From Incurvaria masculella (lineage: Eukaryota; Arthropoda; Insecta; Lepidoptera; Incurvariidae), in the NCBI GenBank assembly GCA_946894095.1, contig OX335665.1, positions 8,504,001 through 8,568,000 on the forward strand: 64,000 bases of DNA, read 5' to 3'. Below the pieces are notes generated by a model. It did not search any database. It was not told the DNA's origin and saw only the letters and a program-made list of their open reading frames with translations. Positions 41,536 through 51,520 of the stretch are shown piece after piece (the stretch's first letter is position 1; every line of letters starts with the position of its first letter). The position numbers were made by a program, and so were the translations under genes.

Positions 41536-41649
41536 AGCGCTCTTCCGCCGATGGCACGTCGGAGGGCCAGTCGGCGGAGCTGATGCAGCAGCTGGTGCGG
41601 CTGATGAGCGAGCTGGTGGACTACCAGGTGCAGCAGAAGACCTGCCGCA
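41536..41649 (+). CDS. exon 5
   Basis: Acceptor GTTTCGCGCAG, donor GTGAGC. Encodes ERSSADGTSEGQSAELMQQL, VRLMSELVDYQVQQKTCR. GC-rich. The intron directly upstream ends in an 84-bp minisatellite that is open in the same frame, so exon extension is conceivable. Confidence 0.82.
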
Positions 41650-42075
41650 GTGAGCGACGACTTGATGTTTCGTTGGAAACTTTCTTAGGTCTTAAGAGAA
41701 TAATGCGGCGATCAAGTTCCATACAATAGCTCGTACCTGTTTCCTCGGCCAAATTAAGATTTTATTATTCTGAAAATTTGCACATCTAATAAACCAACTG
41801 AGAGCTACGTTTGCAGGTTTTTATTTTTGTGATAACTTTACTTATTTTCATGATACACAACCTTAAACATTTTGGTACAAATCTTCTCAAAACTTTCAAT
41901 TTGATACATTTCAGATTTTCTTCTTAATTTTGCTGAGAAAACAGACACGAGGATGACCTCATTACCCTCTTAAAACATAAGTAGAAAGAAGATAGACAAC
42001 ATTCAACAATAACAGTAACCAGAATCAGAGATGGTGCAATCCGGCCTTAGGGTCTCTTCCACCAAGTACTGATTA

Positions 42076-42437
42076 GATTAATCCTCATATTAAAGGGCCT
42101 TTCTTACCATGTCGCAATCGATATCAGTGCAAGATAATCAGTACTTTAGTAATAAAGGCCCTTTAAGCGTCGAATAAAATAAATCAGCACTTGGTGAAGA
42201 CTAGGCTTAATCTTCTTTAGTAGGCTAATTCTGTAAACTCCGAATTGATTAATCAAGATTAATCCTCATATTAAAGGGCCTTTCTTACCATGTCGCAATC
42301 GATATCAGTGCAAGATAATCAGTACTTTAGTAATAAAGGCCCTTTAAGCGTCGAATAAAATAAATCAGCACTTGGTGAAGACTAGGCTTAATCTTCTTTA
42401 GTAGGCTAATTCTGTAAACTCCGAATTGATTAATCAG
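42076..42437 (+). repeat. 181-bp tandem duplication in intron 5
   Basis: GATTAATCCTCATATTAAAG starts at 42076 and again at 42257; the two units look identical by eye up to GATTAATCA. Each includes one TTAAAGGGCC MITE. Such near-identity means a recent duplication or an assembly artefact. Confidence 0.85.
42090..42166. repeat. small MITE with TTAAAGGGCCTTT ends, copy 1
   Basis: TTAAAGGGCCTTTCTTACC to AATAAAGGCCCTTTAA, inverted ends, in intron 5. It is part of the 181-bp tandem unit. Confidence 0.75.
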
Positions 42438-42593
42438 GAGTGAACCTGGCCATCGATTCAATTATGTATCGTTTTTAGAACCCGTCAGAACTTTCTACGT
42501 GGCTGTCATTTCATGCGTGCGAAACTGTTTTGAGTCACCAGTGACTCACCGGTGAGAATCTCATGAGTAGACCCCCCTGATGTGTTCGTACAG

Positions 42594-42866
42594 AGCTGCC
42601 GAGCGACCTGCAGGACTTTTTGATTTGGCTGACCGACCCGTCGGCGGACGGTCCACCGCCGCTCGAAACCGAGTCCGGCCGGTCGGAAGCCGAGGGCATC
42701 CGAGCGGGCTCCGGAAACAGCCGAGCGGACGACGAGCCCCAGCCAGCAGGCTCCGAAGGCGGCCGATCGGACGTCAACAAGGACCGAGAAGGCGACGAAG
42801 GCGAGAGGACAGAAGTCAACCATCAGATAACGTCTCAGAAGTACCGAGAGCAAAGCGGCGACGCAG
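42594..42866 (+). CDS. exon 6
   Basis: Acceptor GTTCGTACAG, donor GTATAA. Encodes KLPSDLQDFLIWLTDPSADG and then a long acidic, Ser/Glu/Arg-rich linker ending KYREQSGDAG. It is bracketed by inverted MITE copies at 42090-42347 and 43204-43279. Length 273 bases is a multiple of three and both sides are phase 1, so skipping it would keep the frame. Confidence 0.85.
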
Positions 42867-42896
42867 GTATAAACACTGAGTCTGGTTTTTGCCAAG

Positions 42897-43140
42897 TCAG
42901 TCAGTCAGCGTGTTTGCGTCCACTGCTGGACATACTCCTCTCCAATTTTTTTTTCCAGCCCTCCCGGCTCTCAGCAGTACGGAACCACTGCGTTCCGCCG
43001 ACGCACTTGATGTCGTTGTTCCACCTGGCGGGTGGTCTTCCCACACTCTGTTTTTCTGTCCACGGCCGCCAGTGTAGGATACGATTACTCCAACGGTCGT
43101 CGTCTCTTCGGCTGACATAGCCTAGCCACCCGCTGTCCAA
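42897..43140 (-). pseudogene. RTE-type LINE C-terminal fragment in intron 6
   Basis: Minus-strand frames give SGWLGYVSRRDDDRWSNRIL and SVGRPPARWNNDIKCVGG, ending VDANTLTD and stop. This is the C-terminus of an RTE-like polyprotein with frame damage and no catalytic part. Confidence 0.75.
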
Positions 43141-43203
43141 TATCGACTACTCTCCACCAATTGGAGAGGTTTTTACCATGTGCCGATTTATTTAAATTGA
43201 CAC

Positions 43204-43279
43204 TTAAAGGGCCTTTGTACTAAAGTGCTGATTATCTTGTACTGATATTGTTTGCAAGCTGCTAAGAAAGGCCCTTAAT
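43204..43279. repeat. small MITE with TTAAAGGGCCTTT ends, inverted copy
   Basis: TTAAAGGGCCTTTGTACTAA to AAAGGCCCTTAA. Its interior (GCTGATTATCTTGTACTGAT) is the complement of the copies in intron 5 (ATCAGTGCAAGATAATCAG-like). Confidence 0.72.
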
Positions 43280-43739
43280 ACGTGGCGATTAAGCTAATCA
43301 GCAGTAGTTGAAAAAGGCCCTAGGTCATCAAACATAAAATGTTATGTTAGTGTCATCGCACTTTAATTAGAATCATTAGATACTAGGGTGACTTGTGGCC
43401 GTCATTTCATGAGTACGAAAACGTCGTTACTCACTAGTGAGTCGCCGGTGAATCACAGGTGAGAATCTCATGAGTAGACACCCTGCTGTTCTGCTAGCGC
43501 CATATTATGTTTAACCGTGAAGAATCGAGTGTTTATGGTTAGTTTAAATTATGACGGGGTTTGTGGGTTGGGCACGACGATATTCGTCTGATCGGAGATT
43601 TGACAGCGGTTTGGTTATAATTGGTATCAGAGTGTGATTAACCGGATGTTGTGCACTCCAGCCTTAAACAGTCGTATTCAGAGAGCACCTGTCCAAACTT
43701 TGTACGAGATTATTTATTTATTTATTTAATGAAAGAGCA

Positions 43740-44100
43740 GCCTAAGCTGATGTGTTCATGTCTGGGTTCACTGGTGCTTTGTTATTACATATGGTTACTT
43801 TAGTTTAGTGTTTTTAGGTGTTTGTTAAGCCTATTTTTACAATAATTGGTGGTGGGGGTTTGAACTACATCATCTGGCAGCTTGTTCCACATTTCCACTA
43901 CTCTCTTCGACAGGAAGTGTTGTCTCAGGTTTGTTGATCTGACAGTGGCATTGAGCTTTAGGCTATGACCTCGGAGATGACTATTTGTGTTTCTAGTGAA
44001 GAGGTTCTGCAGTTCTACAGTAACCATAAAAAACCGGTTTAGTCCGGCGTATTATAGTTTGTCCGCCCACTCTGAATACGGCCGAAAGAGTTTAATGTTT
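43740..44100 (-). pseudogene. LINE reverse-transcriptase C-terminal fragment
   Basis: The minus-strand frame 43800-44027 encodes NLRQHFLSKRVVEMWNKLPD and YCKNRLNKHL, the recurrent C-terminal pattern (R..FF..R....WN.LP) of CR1/Jockey-type polyproteins. It is truncated upstream. Confidence 0.7.
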
Positions 44101-44111
44101 TGCGTGGAGGA

Positions 44112-44250
44112 AATTCGTTATGTTTTCAGTTTCAGTTTCTTTATTTCCTCCATTAGATGTATATTGCACACTCGGATTCTTCATTTTTTTTCCTGTCGGT
44201 TCGATTACTTCTGGCGAAGAAGAGCCGACAAGAAACTTCGTCAGGTTGGT
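44112..44250 (-). repeat. tail fragment with CTTCTTCGCCAGAAG, inverted
   Basis: TTCAGTTTCTTTATTTCCTC to CGAAGAAGAGCCGACAAGAA and CGTCAGGTTGG. Same unit as 16020 and 25776. Confidence 0.55.
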
Positions 44251-44609
44251 CATTGTATTATTATTTTTTCCAGTGATACTTACAAACTAGTTTACAGTGA
44301 TTGATTGATTACTACTGCTCACAAAGAACATTATTATAAGAACATTATATACATTGGTGAGGAGCAAACTCTTGACTACTATAATGACATCTTATTCTAA
44401 ATTAATAGGATTTATGATCTAAATTATTCAGGTGTAAAAAGCCATCGTCATTTTTGATACAAGGTAATATCAAATTAAATATAAGTTAGTAAATAAACAA
44501 ATTCATACTACAATGTAGTACCCATGTGAGAGAAAATAATAATAATAATAATAGTCTGATGCATTAGCAAAATATCGAGTGCGGTGTTGCCAACGTGTCG
44601 GGTGCGCAG

Positions 44610-44722
44610 GCGCAGCAGCGGCGGTCGGCGACGCGGAGCGGGGGGACGAGCTGAGCGCCGACGCGGCAGCTCAGCTGCACGAGCTGCTGTGGGACTACGA
44701 CCAGCTCGGAGAGGATGAGAAG
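44610..44722 (+). CDS. exon 7
   Basis: Acceptor CGGGTGCGCAG, donor GTGGGA. Encodes AAAAVGDAERGDELSADAAA, QLHELLWDYDQLGEDEK. GC-rich. Phase 1 in, phase 0 out. Confidence 0.82.
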
Positions 44723-44874
44723 GTGGGACCGACGAGTCCTGAGCACTCCATTCCAGGCGTGGAGTGCTTAGGAATCAGTCGGGAAAACCGCTTTATCTCT
44801 TTGACTGGCAAACGGACGCAACTGTCAGCAGGACGACAAGAAGAAGGTGGGAAGAGTCATTCTATTCATAACCT

Positions 44875-45456
44875 GGCCTATTCCTGGAATTCATTAATCA
44901 GGAATCCTGAGTCTACAAAACTGCTTTTTTTGCGGTTTTCAGAGCGATTTGTGATGATAACAACCAAAAAAGCTTTTTTTTTATGCGACCTGACATAGAT
45001 GGCTAACACCACACAACTATCGTTATGATATTAGCCCCACAATAATACACCACATTCCCGAAGGAATTAGGTGCCATGCCAGGACCTTCCCTTTTTGATC
45101 ACGGCTACATTGAACTGGATGGAAAACACGGACAATTTTTCATTGCCGCTTCGACCATCTTTTCATCCAATGCGATGGTACCAACCCGGGCGGGCTTAAA
45201 CCCTACCACCTAGTAGGGGAAGGGAACCTACAGTTTTACATGGGTTCCGAACCATGGAGCAGCTCGCATTCGTGACGAAATGCACTTATCGAACTCGGAA
45301 AGATAAAGACAGTGATGCATGCCGGTATTGAACCCAGGCCTCTGGCACGCTAGGCCAGTCCCCGCGCCACTAGGCTACGAGCCGCCGAACAAAAAGCCGA
45401 GCTGTTCTGTATTCTGTATTCCTGATTACTGATTACGGAATTCCAGAAATAGGCCT
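44875..45456. repeat. F4 MITE interrupted by a SINE, in intron 7
   Basis: Left GGCCTATTCCTGGAATTC and right GGAATTCCAGAAATAGGCC are inverted ends; the SINE at 44974-45385 splits it. Confidence 0.7.
44974..45385 (-). repeat. tRNA-headed SINE
   Basis: T run, ATGCGACCTGACATAG, body and CCACTAGGCTACGAGCCGC. Inserted into the F4 MITE. Confidence 0.85.
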
Positions 45457-45587
45457 GCAGTGCTCAGGAAACCTGCCTTTATGCAGCGATATAAAAGAGA
45501 AAGATTGGGTAATGCACCTTAGAAAGTGTGCCCCGCCGACCGTTGTGCCTGCTGACTGCCAGCCACGGAAACCTGTGCCGGGGGGTA

Positions 45588-45795
45588 ACCGGCCTGAGAT
45601 GTGAGAAAATATGCGAGGGAATTAGATCAATTATGAACCAATCAGAAGCGTCTATGTCCTACACTTTACACTCTTATTGGGTAGAATATTTGACATTATC
45701 TTCTGATTGGTGCATAATACTCGCATATTTTCTACATTTTACTCCGGTTGAGGCCTTGGAAAGGTTATGTTTCTCACATCTTACGCCGGTTCAGC
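45588..45795. repeat. inverted-repeat element in intron 7
   Basis: AACCGGCCTGAGATGTGAGA at the left and TCTCACATCTTACGCCGGTT at the right; inside, AAATATGCGAG pairs with CTCGCATATTTT and CCAATCAGAAG with CTTCTGATTGG. About 200 bases, non-coding. Confidence 0.65.
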
Positions 45796-46175
45796 CACTT
45801 GCTGAGGTTATGGCGCTTGTTTTCGCACAGAAACGTGCTCGATGGCTCGTAATTCGTGAAATGATCTCAATTCAGCTAATCCGATGTCGCCAGTGTGAAC
45901 ATCGGTATTATTGCATTCCCATATTCCCTAGTTTCGCGATTGAAACCGTATAATAGAAGGTTAACTACTTTTTTCTCCAATTATAGCAATGTTACCGTTA
46001 CAACTTTGAAATGTGAATACATTTTAAAGAATACTGTTTTTTAAGTTCAGTGCAAGACTGCTCTGTGCCCAGATCTGTCATTAAATTAAGAAACTCTCCT
46101 TCGTACTCAATGTCTCGTACTAACACTGTTTTAAGATTCATCGATGTTGACATAAAAGCCTTGGTGTTACCACAG

Positions 46176-46268
46176 AGTCAGCTGCCCGGTGTGAGAAGCT
46201 ACCTCCTGAACCAGCTGAGCTACGTTCAGCGAAACGTGGAGTCGCCAGCGCCGCCACCGCAACGAACG
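46176..46268 (+). CDS. exon 8
   Basis: Acceptor GTGTTACCACAG, donor GTGAGA. 93 bases encode SQLPGVRSYLLNQLSYVQRN, VESPAPPPQRT. Phase 0 on both sides, so it could be skipped without a frameshift. Confidence 0.82.
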
Positions 46269-46813
46269 GTGAGAGTGTTACATGGATAAATTGTCCTTAT
46301 AATCGTGTAGGAAGCCTTGCGCAAACATCGTCACCGAGCATGAATGTGCACCCGAAACGCGATCGCCAAGTCACCTCCCACCCACACAAACCCTTTTTGG
46401 GTGGCATGTATGTTTAAGGGGGTTGTAAGTTTTACAAAAAGCAGGCATGCTAGATGACACATATCCTTCCTTTTTTTATCTAAGACCTCCACAGAAGTGC
46501 ACAAATTTTCAATATTTGTAGTCGAATCTTGGAATATTTATTTCTCCAAACCGAAAATATTTGTTAACTATTTTTTGTGATATGTTATGTTGATTATTAG
46601 GAGTTTTACTGTTGCAGGTATCTTTAAAGTTAATCTGTTTATGTATGCATGTACATTTGTCAAATGTGCTTCCTTGGGTTTAGTTTTCCACCAGAGTATA
46701 ACCTTAGATTTTTAACCAGGGACTGAATCAGCTCAAACATTCGATACCCATGTTTCCTCCACCATTCATATATTATTACTAGACTTGTATTTCAATTTGT
46801 TAATATTTGACAG

Positions 46814-47449
46814 GTGTCTTTACAAGACTTGGAGAATGGCCCCGACCGGTACAAACGTGATGTCGTGACAATCCAGAAGCCATCGGCACATCACGCTACC
46901 GAAGAATCCAGTACCAAGCCACCAGCTAAAAAGAGAGGGAAAAACTTCCAGAGTAGAACCAGATCCCAGCGACGTAGGAGAAAAATTAACAAAATTTCCA
47001 AGTTTTTTGCAAGTAAGCTCGGTAAGTTGACCTCTACTAAGGCAGATACGAGAGCTACTCCGCTTACAAAACACACTCCCGTTACGAAAGCACATAATGG
47101 TCTAAGCAAGTGTATTGAAACTCAGACTGAGCAGGCCGCCCAAGAAATTGTTAAAGCCGTGAGCGCTGAGAAAGAGAAACTTTCTAAAGTCATATTTGAT
47201 CACGCTACTATAACACCAGCGACCAAGAATCAAGGAGAAGCGAAAAAGCCAGCTCCCAAAAGTAAGACCGTCAAATCCAACAGCAGAGTGGTCAAAGGAA
47301 CCGAATTGGGAGATGAAGAAACGACAATGGTACGTCGTGTGAGATCGGAGGTGCAACCGGAGTCCGTCGGGGAAACGGCACAGGAGCTGTCTGAAGAAGG
47401 TTTCGAAGTCCCTTCAATAATGCGGTTTCAGCCGCGAACGTCAGTCTAA
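46814..47449 (+). CDS. exon 9, terminal
   Basis: Acceptor ATATTTGACAG. 211 codons and a stop. Starts VSLQDLENGPDRYKRDVVTI, then a very basic block (TRSQRRRRKINKISKFF), a lysine-rich middle and an acidic end (EELSEEGFEVP-like) before FQPRTSV. The AT-rich 3' UTR follows. Confidence 0.85.
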   Translation: MSLQDLENGPDRYKRDVVTIQKPSAHHATEESSTKPPAKKRGKNFQSRTRSQRRRRKINKISKFFASKLGKLTSTKADTRATPLTKHTPVTKAHNGLSKCIETQTEQAAQEIVKAVSAEKEKLSKVIFDHATITPATKNQGEAKKPAPKSKTVKSNSRVVKGTELGDEETTMVRRVRSEVQPESVGETAQELSEEGFEVPSIMRFQPRTSV

Positions 47450-47725
47450 AGCTTCCATGGAATTTAATTTTATAGTTAACATTTTATTTATAAGATTTGT
47501 GTCTATACATTTATGTTACGTATTCTCATAAAGCTCTTGTGTTCTTTTTATATTTTCATTTATAAATGTTTTAATCACTGTAATATGTTAAAGTTAGACT
47601 CTATTTGTTAAAACATATTGTTTTACGTATTACTGTTTGATTAATTTTATACTTTATAGAGTCACAGATAACCTAAGATTGGTTTTAATAAATGCTAGAT
47701 TTGTCAATAAATTTGGTTTTTGTCA
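47450..47725 (+). terminator. 3' UTR with two poly(A) signals
   Basis: AT-rich sequence after the stop at 47449 with AATAAA at 47687-47692 and 47706-47711, a spacing typical for insect 3' ends. Confidence 0.65.
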
Positions 47726-47894
47726 ATTATTTGGTAACCCAAAGGACCTCTGAATGTAGCATTTTTTTCTGGGAAAATAATCATACACACTCTGATGTTG
47801 AATAGCGCCAAACGTGTAGGTTTTCTCTCAGTATTATCTTTTACCAAATATCACTGGATCTGTAAACTTGATTCCGGGTAGAAGCCTACCCGGG

Positions 47895-48284
47895 TTTTTT
47901 TATGGAACCTGACATGGATGACTAATACCTCACAATTACAATCATGAGATTAGCCCAATGCAATATATTCCCGAAGGAATCGGTTGCCATGCCAAGATCT
48001 TCCATTTGTGAGCACGGCTACACTGAACTGGATGGAAAACACGGACAATTTCTCATTGTCGCTTCAACCATAGTTTCATTCAAAACGGTGGTACAAAACC
48101 GGGGGCTTTACCCTACCACACCGTGGTTCCCCCACAGGTTTACATGGATTCCGAGCTCGCACTCGTAACGAAATGCATTTATCCAGCTCGAAAAGAGAAT
48201 GAAACTGGTGCATTACCGGGGCGATTTGAACCCGTAACCTCTCGCTTGAAAGGCAAGTCCTCTAGCCCCTAAGCCACGAGCTGC
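47895..48284 (-). repeat. SINE with a different tRNA-like head
   Basis: The body matches the family (GAGCACGGCTACACTGAACT, ATGGAAAACACGGACAATTT) but the minus-strand head reads GCAGCTCGTGGCTTAGGGGC, CTTTCAAGCGAGAGGTTACG and GGTTCAAATCG. It differs from the GCGGCTCGTAGCCTAGTGGC head. Confidence 0.75.
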
Positions 48285-48769
48285 ACAAAAGGTATAAATA
48301 AAGGCAAAAATCCGCAAATCGTATTTATTTTGTATTTAGCATCAAAACAAACCCTGTATTCATGAATTATATACATACAAAGTACGGAACCCTATATGCG
48401 CGAGTCAGATTCGTACTTATACAGTTGTTTTCTTCAACTTGCTTGTAAACTGGCAGCGTGTGCATACTTGATAGGCTTCATCTCGGATGCAGCCGGCATC
48501 GCTGCAGGCTGGGAGCACTCGTAAAACGGAACGACTCTATGCTGCATTTTAGGCTTTCGTAAGTAGAGGCTTCAGCGATTCTCAGTTCGCTCTCGAATTC
48601 ATTGTTTTTGTTTATAAAAACCGGTACGGGTCGCTGTGCTGAGAGACCGAAGGTACCTAGAATAGTCACATATACCTCACCTCTTGGAACCACTTTCAGC
48701 GAGGCACCATACCAGCGGATTTGTGGATCCTATCGAATCGAATCGAATCCTATCGAATCGAGTGGATCC

Positions 48770-49374
48770 TATGACCTATCGAAATACACACAGAAGAGGG
48801 AATATAGGTTTCAGCGATTGGAAGCTCGCTCTGAAATCCATTTGGCACTCACTTATGGCCAAAACCTGCTCCTTTACAAGGGGCAGATAAGGTCTTGCGT
48901 GGAGTATTGTTCGCATTGGTAGGACGGCTCAGTTAAACACTTGGCTCTCTGGCCTCGATACAGCGTCGGGCCGTGCGTCTCGCAGACGATCCCGAAGTGT
49001 CCCTAAATTTAGAAACCCTTCAACTCCGAAGGGATGTAGGGTCTCCCTCTGTATTCTATCGTCTCTACAATGGAGAATGCTCGTCGGTGCTGCATAACGC
49101 TGCACCTCCGTCCCCTTTCTACCTTCGTTCAACGCGAAACAGGAAAAAAGATGCACATATTCACAGTCGACATACCAAAAATAAGAACCCACCGACCTTC
49201 TAGATCCTCCATCTATAGGGTCGAAAAACTATGTAATGAACTCCCTTCCGAGGTATTTTCCCAAAAGTACAACCTGGGGTCCTTTAAACGTGGTGTGAAG
49301 AAGCACCTGGCCGGCCGGCATCGTTTTCGCAGCTCCCCTGTCAGTTCCAAATCCGATGGGCATTGTCGGGCACC
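48770..49374 (+). pseudogene. CR1-type LINE 3' coding remnant
   Basis: Split over three frames: LYKGQIRSCVEYCSHW, then RLADDPEVSLNLETLQLRRD and SVFYRLYNGECSS, then FVQRETGKKMHIFTVDIPKI, RTHRPSRSSIYRV and YNLGSFKRGVKKHLAGRHRF. This is the normal order of a CR1 C-terminus, with frameshifts. It ends in an F1 MITE at 49375. Confidence 0.8.
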
Positions 49375-49924
49375 TTAAGGTGGCCCAACCCTCTCATCTC
49401 CCCATACAAAAGGGGAAAGAAGATCACGCCTAAATTTCTTGTCAGAGATCCAAAATTATGCTCAAAATAGGTTTATTTGATTGAAATAGATGTCTGATAA
49501 CCATTGGCATTGTAAAATTGTGTTTGATTTCCAAGTTATAACGTCCGAAAGTTCGTATTTTTCGAGCGTTTTATACAATAACTTTGGAGGTGGATTACGT
49601 AATGATAAAGTAAGAACATCTTAAAAAGATTAGTCATCAGACATAGCTTATTTAATCAAGATTTATAATCTATTTGGTTTTTGTTAGATTTTTGACTACA
49701 GCGGTCGTAGTTTACTTTTAGCTATAAGTCGTTTTGAAATTAAAATTTTCGTAAATCTTACCAAATCATACACTATGAATATTGTCTTTTTTGTGGACAG
49801 GTTGCATCTTCCTCATCACGGAGCCTGTCTTATTCTTAGAAACAGAGAAGGTCCCAGAGCGCAACAGCACGGTTTTGTACCGTGCCCGCAAATGAGTTGA
49901 GGCGGCCGGGTTGGGTCACCTTAA
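49375..49924 (+). repeat. F1 MITE, complete copy
   Basis: TTAAGGTGGCCCAACCCTCT to GGTTGGGTCACCTTAA. Inserted at the end of the CR1 remnant. Confidence 0.88.
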
Positions 49925-50091
49925 GATGTCCTGGCGTACGCCATATGCCGCGCTTAACATTAAAGAAACGTTGTATGCATGAAAGCCACTGAAATGGAAG
50001 CCGTGATTCCGTGTTGGAAGACCCTTACAAAATCTCCTGCGACGTAATAAGGAAGCAATTCGCTAGACGAAATCACCTTTAGAATGGCCCG

Positions 50092-50425
50092 TAAGCTATG
50101 TTTCAGTTATAAATGTAGTCTATAACTCATTTGAAAACCACTGTTCCAATTTACTTCATAATTGGTATCTAATATTAGACAACGAATATCTCTGTCTGCA
50201 AGTTTTTTTTTTAAATCTAAACCGATTCAAATGTCAACAAGAAGAAAATCTGCACACGAATTTTCGTTTCTTTTTTATTTGTTCAGAATATTTTTTTTCC
50301 AAAATCCAAACAAACTAACAGTTATCTGCTGCCCGATATGAGGTAATTAATATCATTTCAATTGGAACAGACGTTACGTTTGTACAGAGAGCGTAATTTT
50401 CTGATGTTTATAGGAACTCATAAGC
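50092..50425. repeat. F7 MITE
   Basis: GGCCCGTAAGCTATG, ATTTGAAAACCACTGTTCCA at the left; CAGTTATCTGCTGCCCGATA and AATTGGAACAG at the right, inverted. Long terminal arms with a T-rich centre. Confidence 0.65.
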
Positions 50426-50469
50426 CTGAATGCACTGCCAGTAACAGATTTTCAAAAACAAACAAGCCT

Positions 50470-50660
50470 AAAGTCAGTCAGTCAGTCAGTCAGCGGGTTT
50501 GCGTCCACTGCTGGACATACTCTCCTCCAATCTCCAATCCTTCTCCAGTCCTCCCGGCCCTCAGCGGTACGGAACCACTGCTTTCCGCCGACGCACTTGA
50601 TGTCGTCTTCCCACCTGGCGGGTGGTCTTCCCACACTCCGTTTGCCTGTCGTAAACAAGC
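50470..50660 (-). pseudogene. RTE-type LINE C-terminal fragment
   Basis: Minus strand: KRSVGRPPARWEDDIKCVGG, KQWFRTAEGREDWRR and VDANPLTD before a stop. Preceded by a (GTCA)n run. Same family as 42897-43140. Confidence 0.72.
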
Positions 50661-51067
50661 CTAAAGGACCACAGCAAAGTGGTTTTAAGAATATTTCCAC
50701 ATTTTTTTTCTGAAATATATCTATCTTGTAGATAGATATATTTCAGTACGATTTCAAATAAACCAACCGAATCAAATTAAGCGAATCATGTTATCATGCC
50801 GCTGGGATTAGCACTAAGTTAAATAATCAGCAAACTATTGTAACTAATTTTAGAAAAAAGATTCAAATTCGATACGTAGTTAAATTATATGCACACATGA
50901 CTAGTTTTGTGCTCTGACAGAGGAATATAATATTGTCCCTTTCCAATCACCAGTCGAGGTGCATTAGCAAAACTGCAATAGGATTGGGCAAAGAATTTAT
51001 GAAAAGAAGAATAAGTTATGGAGAACTTTCGAGAAATGGTGTCTATATTCCTCAGACACATTCGGAC

Positions 51068-51520
51068 TTAAGGTGGCCCAACCCGGCGGGACAAACTCAT
51101 TTGCGGGCACGGTACAAAACCGTGCTGTTGCGCTCTGGGACCTTCTCTATTTCAAAGAAATAGACAGGCTCCGTGATGAGGAAGATGCAACATGTCCACA
51201 AAAATGACAATGTGCATAGTGATGATTTGGTAAGATTTACGAAAATTGTAATTACTAAACGACTTATAGCTAAAAGTAAACCACGACCAATGTAGTAAAA
51301 AATCTAACAAAAACCAAATACATTATAAATATTGATTAAATAAGCTATGTCTGATGACTAATCATTTTATGATGTTCTTACTTTATCATTGCGTAATGCA
51401 CCTCCAAAGTTATTGTATAAAACGCGCGAAAAATTCGAACTTTCAGACCTTATAACTTAAAAACCAAACACAATTTTACAATGCCAACGGTCATCAGACA
51501 TCTATTTTGATGAAATAAAG
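51068..51520 (-). repeat. F1 MITE, right end lost
   Basis: TTAAGGTGGCCCAACCCGGC to ATCAGACATCTATTTTGATG; the last 80 bases of the family are missing. Confidence 0.85.

Larger units (their letters stand above)
35974..47449 (+). other. multi-exon host gene, product unknown
   Basis: Nine coding exons: 35974-37803, 38272-39337, 39416-39506, 40225-40282, 41536-41649, 42594-42866, 44610-44722, 46176-46268, 46814-47449. All introns are GT-AG and every junction keeps the frame (phases 1, 2, 0, 1, 1, 1, 0, 0). The sum is 4,274 bases, about 1,424 residues including a completed first codon. The first exon is open to its acceptor, so the start lies upstream. The protein is hydrophilic. It has a basic RRAKRS site near the start of exon 1 and a run of NxS/T sequons late in exon 1. 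There are two similar short helical segments: one spans exons 5-6 (SELVDYQVQQKTC, KLPSDLQDFLIWLTD), the other exons 7-8 (HELLWDYDQLGEDEK, SQLPGVRSYLLNQLS). Its tail in exon 9 is strongly basic. I do not recognise the family. The sequons and basic site hint at a secreted, processed product, but no signal peptide is in view. Confidence 0.8.

Noticed and set aside
41067..41729. 220-codon frame taken as a gene by itself
   Set aside because: It mixes intron, minisatellite and exon 5 and runs through a good donor at 41649. Only 41536-41649 fits the spliced model.
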